Positions 1-6,628 of a stretch of 6,883 bases of DNA are shown in pieces. This DNA comes from Nitrospirota bacterium. GTDB taxonomy: Bacteria > Nitrospirota > UBA9217. The position numbers were made by a program, and so were the translations under genes. Every line of letters starts with the position of its first letter. The stretch's first letter is position 1. The stretch covers positions 868 to 7,750 of the forward strand of contig JAFNGD010000291.1 of assembly GCA_017885365.1 (NCBI GenBank). The letters run 5' to 3'. A model generated the notes under the pieces. The model saw only the letters and a program-made list of their open reading frames with translations. It was not told where the DNA came from and ran no database searches.

Positions 1-21
1 TTTAGGATGATGCCTTTATGA
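1..21 (+). CDS. Possible 3' end of an upstream gene (partial)
   Basis: The first frame of the window is open from its first base to a TGA at 19-21, which overlaps the glgA start codon as ATGA. This is the usual geometry of translationally coupled genes, so an upstream gene may end here with residues FRMMPL. Only six codons are visible, too few to identify a product. The open stretch could equally be chance. Confidence 0.25.
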   Translation, partial: FRMMPL

Positions 22-1460
22 AGATCCTTTTTGCCGCCTCCGAGGTCGCGCCGTTCGCGAAGACCGGCGGCCTCGCCGACGTCGCGGGCAGCCTCCCCCA
101 GGCCCTGGCGGCGCTGGGCCACGACGTCCGGGTCGTCCTGCCGCGGTACCGGCAGATCGATGCAGGAACCTTCGGGCTCACCCACCTCGCCACCTTCTAT
201 GTCCCCCTGGCCTCGTGGAAAGAGCGGTGCGACATCCTCGCGGGAACGCTGGGCGCGCAGGTACCCGCCTATTTCATCAACAAAGACCTCTACTTCAACC
301 GGCCCGAGCTCTACCGCACCCCCCAAGCCGACTACCACGACAATGCCGAGCGATTCATCTTCTTTTCCCGGGCCGTCCCTGAGCTCTGCCGCGTCCTGAA
401 CTTCTCGCCCCACATCATTCACTGCAATGACTGGCAAACCGGGCTGGTGCCCCTCTATCTGAAAAGATTCTACAACGACGTTGCGCAGCTTCGTCATGCC
501 CGGACGGTCTTCACCATCCACAACCTCGGCTACCAGGGGATCTTCGGGAAACGGGACCTGGTCCTTACCGGGCTCGGGTGGGACGTGTTCACTCCCGACG
601 GCATCGAGTACTGGGACAATATCAACCTCTTGAAGGCCGGGATCGTCCATGCCGACGTTGTCACCACCGTCAGCGCGACCTACAGCAGGGAGATCCAGAC
701 GCCGGAATTCGGCCATGGGCTGGACGGAACGCTCCGGAAGCGCGCTAACGACCTGTTCGGCATCGTGAACGGCATTGATAACGAGGAATGGGACCCGGCG
801 CATGACCCGGCGCTGTCACAGCCCTACAGCGCGGCGCGGCCTGCCGGAAAGCAGGCGTGCAAGCGTGCCCTGCAGGAGCAGCTGGGGCTCCCGCTGGAGA
901 GCGCGCCGGTCCTCGGCATGGTGACGCGGCTCACTGACCAGAAGGGACTGGACATCCTGCTGGACGCCGTCCCCGAGCTCCTGCATCAACAGGCCCAGCT
1001 CGTCATCCTCGGCACCGGCGATGACCGCTACCACCGCGCGCTGACCGAGATGGCCGACCGCCACCGTTACCGGATGCGCGTCCTGCTCAAATATGATGAC
1101 GCGCTCGCGCGGCGCATCTATGCCGGGTCCGACCTGTTCCTCATGCCTTCGCAATACGAGCCCTGCGGCCTGGGCCAGATGCACGCGCTCCGGTACGGCA
1201 CGGTGCCCGTGGTCCGCAGGACCGGCGGGCTCGCCGATACGGTCGCCGACTACCATCCCCGGACCGGAAAAGGCACGGGCTTCCTGTTCGACGAGTACAC
1301 GCCCGGCGCGCTCGTCGCCTGCGTCAAACGGGCGCTCAGGATGTACCGCGACCCGAAGCGCTGGAAAACCATCATGCAGGCCGGGATGAAGGTCGATTTC
1401 TCGTGGAAAAGCTCGGCAAAGGAATACGTGAAAGTATATCAAAAGGCATTGCACAAGTAG
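18..1460 (+). CDS. glgA: Glycogen synthase (ADP-glucose type, GT5 family)
   Basis: GlgA transfers glucose from ADP-glucose to the non-reducing end of a growing alpha-1,4-glucan in the cytoplasm. The 480-residue product is full length (E. coli GlgA is 477). The N-terminal GT5 domain opens with MKILFAASEVAPFAKTGGL, and K15-T-G-G-L19 is the family's nucleotide-sugar binding motif. HCNDW (135-139) and TIHNLGYQG with H168 follow. The C-terminal GT-B half has R304 and K309 in TRLTDQKGLD, matching the family's phosphate-contacting Arg and Lys, and YEPCGLGQ with E381, the conserved acidic residue of the retaining GT-B active site, then RRTGGLADTV. The start at 18 fits this conserved N-terminus and has AGGA ten bases upstream. 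No other glg gene is in the window. An inverted repeat separates it from the kinase gene downstream, so a shared transcript is not evident. The family assignment is very secure. Confidence 0.97.
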   Translation: MKILFAASEVAPFAKTGGLADVAGSLPQALAALGHDVRVVLPRYRQIDAGTFGLTHLATFYVPLASWKERCDILAGTLGAQVPAYFINKDLYFNRPELYRTPQADYHDNAERFIFFSRAVPELCRVLNFSPHIIHCNDWQTGLVPLYLKRFYNDVAQLRHARTVFTIHNLGYQGIFGKRDLVLTGLGWDVFTPDGIEYWDNINLLKAGIVHADVVTTVSATYSREIQTPEFGHGLDGTLRKRANDLFGIVNGIDNEEWDPAHDPALSQPYSAARPAGKQACKRALQEQLGLPLESAPVLGMVTRLTDQKGLDILLDAVPELLHQQAQLVILGTGDDRYHRALTEMADRHRYRMRVLLKYDDALARRIYAGSDLFLMPSQYEPCGLGQMHALRYGTVPVVRRTGGLADTVADYHPRTGKGTGFLFDEYTPGALVACVKRALRMYRDPKRWKTIMQAGMKVDFSWKSSAKEYVKVYQKALHK

Positions 1461-1535
1461 TCAGGAGACAGGAGCCAGAATACAGAAGAACGACAGTACG
1501 CCTCCTCCTGTCTACTGACTCCTGGCTCCTGCTTT
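1461..1535. repeat. CAGGAG/CTCCTG inverted repeat between glgA and the kinase gene
   Basis: CAGGAGCCAG at 1469-1478 is exactly complementary to CTGGCTCCTG at 1522-1531, and pairing continues imperfectly inward to about 1489 and 1511. Each arm is itself built of short (T/A)CAGGAG-like units. It fills nearly the whole gap between the glgA stop and the kinase start. A weak TTTT follows at 1533-1536, so it could act as a poor terminator of glgA, but the loop of about 20 bases and short T tract make this uncertain. It looks like a dispersed extragenic repeat; other copies cannot be seen here. Confidence 0.7.
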
Positions 1536-1542
1536 TCATACC

Positions 1543-3924
1543 ATGGAACCTGTCGAACGTACAGAGCTCAGCATTCTGAGCGAGATCGGCCGGATCTCGA
1601 ACTCCGCCGAAGATCTCGCCCGCAAGCTCCAGCACATCATCGAGGTGGTGATGCGGGGCATGGGCCGGGAAGGCTCGTCGGTCTTTCTCCTGGACCCTTC
1701 CGGGCAGTACGTGACCCTGGTCGCGGCGGCCGGGCTGAACCAGGAGACCGTGGGCAGGCTCAGGTTCCCCCTGGGCAGGGGCGTCGCCGGATGGGTCGCC
1801 GAACAGAAAGTGCCGCTCGCCCTCGCGGACCCCTATTCCGACCCCCGGTTCCAGTATGTTCCCGAGAGCGGCATCGAACGATTCCGGTCGCTGGTTGCCG
1901 CGCCCATCATGGATGAAGACCGCTGCCTCGGCGTCATCTTCGTGCTGTCCGCCGAGACCTGGAACGCCCGGTCCGCCGAGATCACGCTTCTGACGACAAT
2001 CGCGAACCAGGTCAGCGGCGTCATCCGGAGCACCCGGCTCTTCCAGAGCATCCAGGACCGCCTGGCCGAGCTCTCCACCATCTATCAGATCGGCATGGCG
2101 CTCAATTCTACCCTCGACCTGGACCAGCTTCTCGGTCTCATCGCCAAGAACACCACCCAGGCGCTCCGGGCGCAGGGCTGCACCATCCGGCTTGTGAACC
2201 TGCCCGATGCCGGAACGGAAAGGCCGGATTTGCCCGAGACGTACATCAGCGAGGGTGTCCGGGAGCTCGATGCCCGGCTGGGCGGACGCATGCTGGCCAG
2301 GATCATGGAGAACAAGCGCCCGCTGCTCGTAGCCGACACCTCCCGGGACCCGGCTTTCCAGGACCTCTCCGGCCTTCCTTCCTGCTCGCTCATCAGTGTG
2401 CCGCTCCTCTTCCACGACCGGTTCATCGGCGTGATCACGCTGTACAACAAGGAGGATGGTCAGCCCTTCAGCGAAGCAGACCTCCAGTTCCTGACCACCA
2501 TCGCCAACGGAGCGGCCGTTGCCGTCGAGAACGCCGCCATGTTCGAGCGCGTGGACCACCTGGCGAATGAGGCCCGGAACCGCGCGCAGGAATTCTCCAT
2601 TCTCTACGACGTCGGCACGGCCATGGGCGCCACCCTGAACCTGGACCGGCTCCTCCGGATCATTCTCACGGCTGCCACGATGGGCGGCTCCGGCCTCGGC
2701 TTCAATCGGGCCATCCTGCTCCTCACCAATGAACGCTCTAACGTGCTCCAGGGGATGATGGGCGTGGGCCCCTCATCCTGGGACGAGGCCAGCCGCGCCT
2801 GGACCGAGGTCGCCCGAAAGCATAAGAGCCTCATGGAGTGGATCCAGACCGGTGAGCTCTTCGAATCGAAGGACACGGAGTTCAATGCCCTGGCCCGGAG
2901 CATCCGCGTCCCCCTCGAGCCCGGCGGCGGCGTCCTGGCCCTTACCGTCCTGGACAAGAAGGCATTCAACATCATGAACGCGGCCTCGGACCCCCGCGTG
3001 CGGCAGGACCTCCTCGATGTGCTCAAGGTCAGCAGTTTCGCCACGGTCCCCCTCGTGGCCAAGGGCCGGGTCATCGGCGCGATCCTCGTGGACAACCTGT
3101 TCACCCAGCGGCCCATCACCGGCCACGACATACGCTTCCTCACCATGTTCGCCCACCAGGCGGCCCTGGCCATCGATAACGCCATCATCCACTCGAATAT
3201 GGAGACCATGAACCGGGACATCCGGGCCATGCATGAGCAGGTGGCGCAGTCCGAGAAGATGGCGGCCCTCGGCGCCATGATGGCCGAGATCACGCACGAG
3301 ATCCGGAACCCCCTGGTCTCCATCGGCGGATTCACCCGGCGGCTGGCGCGCAAGGTGACGGACCTGGACGCGAAAAAGTACATCGACATCATCCTGAGCG
3401 AGGTAAGCCGTCTCGAGGGCATCATCCATGACAACCTCGGCTATATCAAGAACGTGAACCCGCAGTTCTCCCTGTCATCGCTCAACGCGGTCATCGCAGA
3501 GGTCCTCATGGTCTATGAGGACGAGCTCCGCCAGCGCGGGATCCGCATCGAACGGAACCTGGCGGACGGGCTGCCGGAGCTGGAGATGGACGCCCAGCAG
3601 GTGAAGCAGGCGATCGTCAACCTCATCACGAACGCCATGGAGGCGATGGAGCGAGGCGGCATCCTCACGGTCCGGACCTATCCGTTGGCCGACAGCCGGG
3701 AGGCCGCCATGGAGATCGGGGACACAGGTCCCGGCGTCTCGCCCGAGGCCATGCACAACCTGTTCAACCCCTACTACACCACAAAGGTACGCGGGACCGG
3801 CCTCGGGCTTCCCATCACCCACCGCATCATCAAGACACACAAGGGAACCATCGTGTTTCGCAACAAGGAAACCGGTGGGGCTGTGTTCACCATTCGCCTG
3901 CCCTGGCCGCAGGAAAAAAAGTAA
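1543..3924 (+). CDS. Soluble sensor histidine kinase with three GAF domains
   Basis: The 793-residue protein has no signal peptide or membrane segment, so it should sense a cytoplasmic signal. Three GAF modules come first: about 20-165 (with GRGVAGWVAEQKVPL, as in PtsP/NifA-type GAFs), about 177-336 and about 351-552. A helical linker leads to the kinase core. The H-box is EITHEIRNPLVSIGGF with phosphoacceptor H585. The catalytic ATPase domain has an N-box with N693 and N697 (IVNLITNAMEA), a G1 box with D727 (GDTGPGV), an F-box-like LFNPYYTTK (739-748) and a G2 box GTGLGL (751-756). All residues needed for autophosphorylation are present. The GAF ligands cannot be predicted. The start at 1543 is the only ATG before the first GAF fold, but no Shine-Dalgarno sequence precedes it; the upstream bases are CTCCT-rich repeat. 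The receiver gene 63 bases downstream is the obvious partner. The histidine-kinase call is secure; its signal is unknown. Confidence 0.95.
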   Translation: MEPVERTELSILSEIGRISNSAEDLARKLQHIIEVVMRGMGREGSSVFLLDPSGQYVTLVAAAGLNQETVGRLRFPLGRGVAGWVAEQKVPLALADPYSDPRFQYVPESGIERFRSLVAAPIMDEDRCLGVIFVLSAETWNARSAEITLLTTIANQVSGVIRSTRLFQSIQDRLAELSTIYQIGMALNSTLDLDQLLGLIAKNTTQALRAQGCTIRLVNLPDAGTERPDLPETYISEGVRELDARLGGRMLARIMENKRPLLVADTSRDPAFQDLSGLPSCSLISVPLLFHDRFIGVITLYNKEDGQPFSEADLQFLTTIANGAAVAVENAAMFERVDHLANEARNRAQEFSILYDVGTAMGATLNLDRLLRIILTAATMGGSGLGFNRAILLLTNERSNVLQGMMGVGPSSWDEASRAWTEVARKHKSLMEWIQTGELFESKDTEFNALARSIRVPLEPGGGVLALTVLDKKAFNIMNAASDPRVRQDLLDVLKVSSFATVPLVAKGRVIGAILVDNLFTQRPITGHDIRFLTMFAHQAALAIDNAIIHSNMETMNRDIRAMHEQVAQSEKMAALGAMMAEITHEIRNPLVSIGGFTRRLARKVTDLDAKKYIDIILSEVSRLEGIIHDNLGYIKNVNPQFSLSSLNAVIAEVLMVYEDELRQRGIRIERNLADGLPELEMDAQQVKQAIVNLITNAMEAMERGGILTVRTYPLADSREAAMEIGDTGPGVSPEAMHNLFNPYYTTKVRGTGLGLPITHRIIKTHKGTIVFRNKETGGAVFTIRLPWPQEKK

Positions 3925-3932
3925 CAACCGCC

Positions 3933-3959
3933 TTGACCGCAGCGGCAATATGCTATACT
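3933..3959 (+). promoter_or_regulatory. Sigma-70-type promoter with extended -10 for the receiver gene
   Basis: TTGACC at 3933-3938 resembles a -35 box, and TATACT at 3954-3959 a -10 box. The 15-base spacer is short, but TGC directly before TATACT gives the TGn extended -10 motif that compensates for weak -35 spacing. Transcription would start near 3966, leaving about 22 bases of leader before the ATG at 3988. The receiver gene can therefore be expressed without the kinase gene. Confidence 0.65.
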
Positions 3960-3976
3960 AGGGTTGAAACCGGTAC

Positions 3977-3983
3977 GGGAGGT
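3977..3983 (+). promoter_or_regulatory. Strong ribosome binding site deciding the receiver start
   Basis: GGGAGGT lies four bases before the ATG at 3988. This rules against the in-frame TTG at 3964, which has no such site and falls at the predicted transcription start. Confidence 0.75.
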
Positions 3984-3987
3984 CGGC

Positions 3988-4341
3988 ATGACGAAAAGGA
4001 TCCTGGTAGTCGATGATGAAGAGAATATCTGCAGGCTCTACAAGGAAGAGCTCGAGGAGATGGGTTTCGAGGTCACGACCGTCCTGGACGGGAGCAGCGC
4101 CCTCGCAGCGATCGAAAAAACCCGCTATGATCTCGTCACCCTCGACATGCGCATGAAAGGCATGGACGGCATCGAGACCCTCCGGAAGATGAAAGAAATG
4201 GACGCGGACCTCCCGGTCATCATCTCTTCGGCCTATGAGGAGTACAAGAACGACTTCGGTTCCTGGGCCTCCGACGCCTACATCGTCAAGTCCGCAGACA
4301 CCGCCTCCCTCCGCGACACTGTCAAGAAGATCCTCGGATGA
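3988..4341 (+). CDS. Single-domain response regulator (CheY/Spo0F-like receiver)
   Basis: The 117-residue protein is one receiver (REC) domain with no output domain. It carries the acidic pocket D9-D10 (VVDDEEN), the phosphoacceptor D53 (TLDMRMKGMDG), a switch Ser at 80 or 81 (VIISSAY), aromatic Y98 and the conserved K101 (YIVKS). Such proteins pass a phosphoryl group on in a phosphorelay or act by protein-protein contact. The neighbouring GAF kinase at 1543-3924 is the likely phosphodonor; this is inferred from position only. The ATG at 3988 is chosen because GGGAGGT sits just upstream and the REC fold begins at residue 4. A dedicated promoter lies in the 63-base gap after the kinase. The stop codon's last base is also the first base of a dispersed repeat core. 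The downstream target is not in the window. Confidence 0.95.
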   Translation: MTKRILVVDDEENICRLYKEELEEMGFEVTTVLDGSSALAAIEKTRYDLVTLDMRMKGMDGIETLRKMKEMDADLPVIISSAYEEYKNDFGSWASDAYIVKSADTASLRDTVKKILG

Positions 4342-4395
4342 ATCCAGGAGCGAGCACGCCCCCCGCAGCTTATCGCGGGGTTAGCGAGCGATTAG
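4341..4395. repeat. Dispersed repeat, first-half copy (hairpin core A)
   Basis: This 55-base stretch aligns without gaps to the first half of the repeat at 6675-6729, with 45 of 55 bases identical. It begins AATCCAGGAGCGAGC, contains the hairpin CCCCGC-AGCTTATC-GCGGGG at 4361-4380, and ends TTAGCGAGCGATTAG. The first base is the last base of the receiver stop codon. The differing loop bases with a preserved stem suggest selection on structure or a self-renewing element. No T tract follows, so it is not a typical intrinsic terminator, although it could protect or end the receiver mRNA. Confidence 0.85.
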
Positions 4396-4467
4396 TAATT
4401 AAGGAATCAAATTCTACTAATAACGGGAAAAATTTTCTCGCAACCAAAAGTAGGCGCTTCTAAGCGA

Positions 4468-4563
4468 GGCGCTAAGCTCGCAAAGAAAGGCCATATCATT
4501 TGGTTCCAAAATCAGGATTTAAAGATTTCCTTTGCGTCCTTTTGCGGCTTTGCGAGAGACGCC
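4468..4563. repeat. GCAAAG-type inverted repeat in the gap before the methyltransferase
   Basis: CTCGCAAAG at 4477-4485 is complementary to CTTTGCGAG at 4548-4556, and GGCG (4468-4471) to CGCC (4560-4563). The right arm also repeats TTTGCG-like units (4531-4554). A small internal hairpin CGCTT-CT-AAGCG lies just upstream, near 4455-4466. A run of five T follows the right arm at 4564-4568. The wide loop of about 60 bases argues against a simple terminator. It looks like a second, unrelated extragenic element. The rest of the 4396-4609 gap shows no gene and no convincing promoter. Confidence 0.6.
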
Positions 4564-4609
4564 TTTTTCGTTTCAGCCTTTTGGCTCCGGCTTGCCCGGG
4601 TTAGGATAA

Positions 4610-5947
4610 ATGACTTCCCTGAGGATCGAAGGTTCACAGCCCTTGTCATCTGGAAGCTTCAGCGAATCCCACGACGTCCGCATCGAAAAACTGGTCTACG
4701 GCGGGGAGGGTCTCGGCCATCTCCCCTCCGGCCTCGTCGTCTTCGTTTCCGGAGCGCTGCCCGGCGAACTTGTCCGCGCCCGAGTCTATGGAAAACGGAA
4801 AGGAGTCTACCATGCCGTCACCGAAGAGGTCCTGGAGCCCTCACCTGACCGCGTTGCTCAACCCTGCGACGGCGAGAAACAGTGCACAGGAGCGACCTGG
4901 CCATTCATCGCCTACCCTGCGCAGCTTCGCTTGAAGCAAGAGATCCTTCTCGATACCCTTCGGCGCACCGGCGGAATGGAGCCCAAGCAGCCGCTCCCGA
5001 TAATCCCCTCACCCAAGACCGACCATTACCGGCTGCGCACCCAGTTCACAGTACGGTCGGAAAAGGGCACCCAGCGCCTCGGGTTTTTCCGGCAGGGCTC
5101 CTACAGCCTGGTCGAGGTCGAGGATGCCTTCCTTATCCATCCTCTCATCAACAGGACGCTCTCCGCAATCAGGAAGCTCATGCACCTTCTCCCGCCGCTC
5201 CTGGAGGTCCACATCAACGCGAGTCCCGCGGGAGAGGTCCACCTGCTCCTGTTCGGCGCTGGTGACACGTTCAAGCCGCAGGACGCGTTCTTCGCAGGTC
5301 TCCAGAAGGCAGTCCCCGAGGTCATCGGCATAACGGGCTTCGCGAAAAAGAAGACAGCATTCTCCCTCGGCAGGAACACCATGACGCTCGATGTGGAGGG
5401 ATTGACGCTGCACGCGACAGAAGGGAACTTCTTCCAGGTGAACTGGGAGCAGAACCGGAACATGGTCAGGACCGTGCTGCACCTCGCGGGGCTTACGGGC
5501 AACGAGACCGTGCTTGACCTTTACTGCGGCATCGGGAACTTCTCGCTCCCCCTGGCAAAACGGGCGGGAAAGGTCATCGGCGTCGAATCGGGCTATTCGG
5601 CCATCGAGGACGCAAAGAAGAACGCGCAGCTCAACAACATCGCGAACGCGGAATTCATCGCCGACGACCTGCAGAAGGGGCTCAAACCTTTGCTCGAGCG
5701 GAAGCTGAAGGCCGAGGTCATCGTGCTCGACCCGCCGCGCGCCGGCGCCACGCTCAAGACCCTCGAGCGCATCCTCGCCTTCGTGCCGCGCAAGATCGTC
5801 TACGTCTCATGCAATCCCTCGACCCTGGCGCGGGACCTCAAGTTCTTCCACCTCTTCGGCTTCCGCCTCGACCGGCTGCAGCCCGTGGACATGTTCCCCT
5901 GGACCTATCACATCGAATGCGTGGCGGAGATGGTGCGGGAGGAGTAA
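4610..5947 (+). CDS. TrmA/RlmD (RumA)-family RNA uracil-C5 methyltransferase
   Basis: This family uses S-adenosylmethionine to make 5-methyluridine in rRNA or tRNA. The 445-residue product has an N-terminal TRAM RNA-binding domain (about 24-77, RIEKLVYGGEGLGHL), a central domain and a C-terminal Rossmann methyltransferase. The SAM motif is DLYCGIGNFSLPLA from D303. LDPPRAG (D374-P-P-R) and SCNPSTLARDL with nucleophile C401 give the catalytic site, and E436 in PWTYHIE is the likely general base. The TRAM domain and length favour the RlmD/RlmCD branch, but the target base cannot be fixed from sequence. Only C86 and C92 of the usual four iron-sulphur ligands remain; A95 and A173 occupy the other two positions. 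The ATG at 4610 has AGGA close upstream. The first 22 residues precede the family's normal start and overlap a dispersed repeat; TTG at 4643 is an alternative start. The gene converges on vapC with a 10-base gap. Confidence 0.92.
   Translation: MTSLRIEGSQPLSSGSFSESHDVRIEKLVYGGEGLGHLPSGLVVFVSGALPGELVRARVYGKRKGVYHAVTEEVLEPSPDRVAQPCDGEKQCTGATWPFIAYPAQLRLKQEILLDTLRRTGGMEPKQPLPIIPSPKTDHYRLRTQFTVRSEKGTQRLGFFRQGSYSLVEVEDAFLIHPLINRTLSAIRKLMHLLPPLLEVHINASPAGEVHLLLFGAGDTFKPQDAFFAGLQKAVPEVIGITGFAKKKTAFSLGRNTMTLDVEGLTLHATEGNFFQVNWEQNRNMVRTVLHLAGLTGNETVLDLYCGIGNFSLPLAKRAGKVIGVESGYSAIEDAKKNAQLNNIANAEFIADDLQKGLKPLLERKLKAEVIVLDPPRAGATLKTLERILAFVPRKIVYVSCNPSTLARDLKFFHLFGFRLDRLQPVDMFPWTYHIECVAEMVREE
4615..4663. 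repeat. Dispersed repeat, second-half copy inside the methyltransferase start
   Basis: Bases 4615-4631 match 16 of 17 bases of the second half of the 111-base repeat (TTCCTTGAGGATCGAAG at 6741-6757). Weaker likeness continues: GCC-TT, then GGAAGCTTC where the repeat has GGGAGCTTA, then AATCC where the next repeat unit begins. The GAAG...CTTC ends keep part of the repeat's second inverted pair. It therefore encodes most of the first 18 residues of the methyltransferase as annotated. Confidence 0.65.
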
Positions 5948-5957
5948 TGGTGATCCG

Positions 5958-6350
5958 TTAATAAAGCCGAAGAGGAGCGTACTTTGCTATGGCAGGAAAG
6001 TGATGGTCCAGTGAATACAGCGCGGTGTTGGTTTCGATGGCAATATAGGCAAGAAGCAGATCGATCGTCCCCACGCTGATGCCCTTCTGCATCAAATATC
6101 GCCCGAGGTCGCCCGCCCCGTTAAAATACTCCTCTTTCATGGGCAGATACTCGATCGATCGGAACAAATCTTCCAGAACATCCAGCTCCTTCGCACTTTT
6201 CGCCCCACGCCGCAGCTCAGTAGCGATCAGGCCCGTATAGGCCGGGTTGCCGTTCCGGAGAAGGGCCGAGAGCCTATCGGATACGGCGTGGTCGGCATGC
6301 CGAAAGAAGGATATCCACACGGACGTGTCGACCAGGACCCTATCGCTCAT
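5958..6350 (-). CDS. vapC: VapC-family PIN-domain toxin (ribonuclease)
   Basis: VapC toxins are Mg2+-dependent endoribonucleases that block translation by cutting RNA, usually tRNA or rRNA, when freed from VapB. The 130-residue product is one complete PIN domain with all four acidic metal ligands: D8 in VLVDTSVW, E45 in IATELRRG, D97 in VGTIDLLLAYIA and D115 in YSLDHHF. The length is typical. The start at 6350 is chosen because the antitoxin mRNA has GGGAGAAGG just upstream, and the PIN fold then begins at residue 4. An ATG seven codons earlier (at 6371) lacks such a site. The gene overlaps the end of vapB by 11 bases, implying translational coupling. It converges on the methyltransferase gene with no clear terminator between them. 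Its RNA target is unknown. The toxin should be active as judged by intact catalytic residues. Confidence 0.93.
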   Translation of the reverse strand: MSDRVLVDTSVWISFFRHADHAVSDRLSALLRNGNPAYTGLIATELRRGAKSAKELDVLEDLFRSIEYLPMKEEYFNGAGDLGRYLMQKGISVGTIDLLLAYIAIETNTALYSLDHHFPAIAKYAPLRLY

Positions 6351-6534
6351 GGCGCGCCTTCTCCCAGTCATCGGAGAATCGAAGCTTTCCCTTCATGCCG
6401 ATGATGTCCTCGAGTTTCTTCCGGCGCACGTATTCCTCCATGGCCGTGATGATCGCTGCGGTCTTGGTCTTGCTCTTGGAAAGCTTCATGGTCCTTTTGA
6501 CAAGGTCCTCGGGGATGTTGAGGGTTGTTTTCAT
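6340..6534 (-). CDS. vapB: VapB-family antitoxin (ribbon-helix-helix)
   Basis: The 64-residue protein starts MKTTLNIPEDLVKRTMKLSK and continues KTKTAAIITAMEEYVRRKKLEDI, the ribbon-helix-helix DNA-binding pattern of VapB antitoxins: a short beta strand, then two helices. The C-terminal tail (about 45-64, GKLRFSDDWEKARHER) is the kind that wraps the toxin's active site. It should neutralise the VapC at 5958-6350 and, as a dimer or as a complex with VapC, repress its own promoter. GGGAGGT lies three bases before the ATG (plus-strand 6538-6544), a strong site. It is first in the operon, the standard order that lets antitoxin be made ahead of toxin. ATACATAC sites around its promoter are candidate operators. 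Confidence 0.92.
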   Translation of the reverse strand: MKTTLNIPEDLVKRTMKLSKSKTKTAAIITAMEEYVRRKKLEDIIGMKGKLRFSDDWEKARHER

Positions 6535-6557
6535 GATACCTCCCTATCTCAATATTA

Positions 6558-6610
6558 ATACATACATTGTAATAAAATTCATACATACTGTCAATATCGA
6601 AGATATGTAT
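6558..6610. promoter_or_regulatory. Candidate VapB(C) operator: three spaced half-sites
   Basis: ATACATAC occurs exactly at 6558-6565 and 6581-6588, 23 bases apart. An inverted relative, ATATGTAT, lies at 6603-6610, 22 bases further on. The first sits between the vapBC -10 box and the predicted transcription start, the second lies against the -35 box in the spacer, and the third is upstream. About two helical turns separate neighbours, so bound dimers would lie on the same DNA face and cover the promoter. Operator function is inferred from position and from known VapBC autoregulation. Confidence 0.5.
6566..6594 (-). promoter_or_regulatory. Near-consensus sigma-70 promoter for vapBC
   Basis: On the minus strand a perfect TTGACA (-35, plus-strand 6589-6594) and TACAAT (-10, 6566-6571) are separated by 17 bases. 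Transcription would start near 6559, about 24 bases before the vapB ATG. The region is much richer in A and T than the genes around it. A promoter this strong fits an autorepressed toxin-antitoxin operon. Confidence 0.8.
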
Positions 6611-6628
6611 CGTTATGAGATCCAAAAC

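Noticed and set aside
1372..2559. A long minus-strand open frame (395 codons) antisense to the kinase gene.
   Set aside because: It is a shadow of the GC-rich kinase coding frame, has no recognisable domain, and crosses the glgA-kinase junction.
3914..3921. A AAA AAG heptamer in register just before the kinase stop codon, a classic -1 frameshift signal.
   Set aside because: A shift would add only 31 residues, read through the receiver promoter and leader, and stop at 4014-4016 without joining the receiver frame. No stimulatory stem or internal Shine-Dalgarno was seen. Lys-Lys at a C-terminus commonly gives this run.
3964..3987. TTG at 3964 as an earlier start for the response regulator.
   Set aside because: It falls at the predicted transcription start, has no ribosome binding site, and the ATG at 3988 has GGGAGGT four bases upstream and fits the receiver fold.
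4361..4380. The GC hairpin after the receiver gene as an intrinsic terminator.
   Set aside because: The stem is followed by TTAGCGAGCG, not a T run, and the same hairpin occurs in repeats not placed after intact genes.
6351..6371. A seven-codon longer VapC starting at 6371.
   Set aside because: No ribosome binding site precedes it, it deepens the overlap with vapB, and the added MTGRRRA lies outside the PIN fold.
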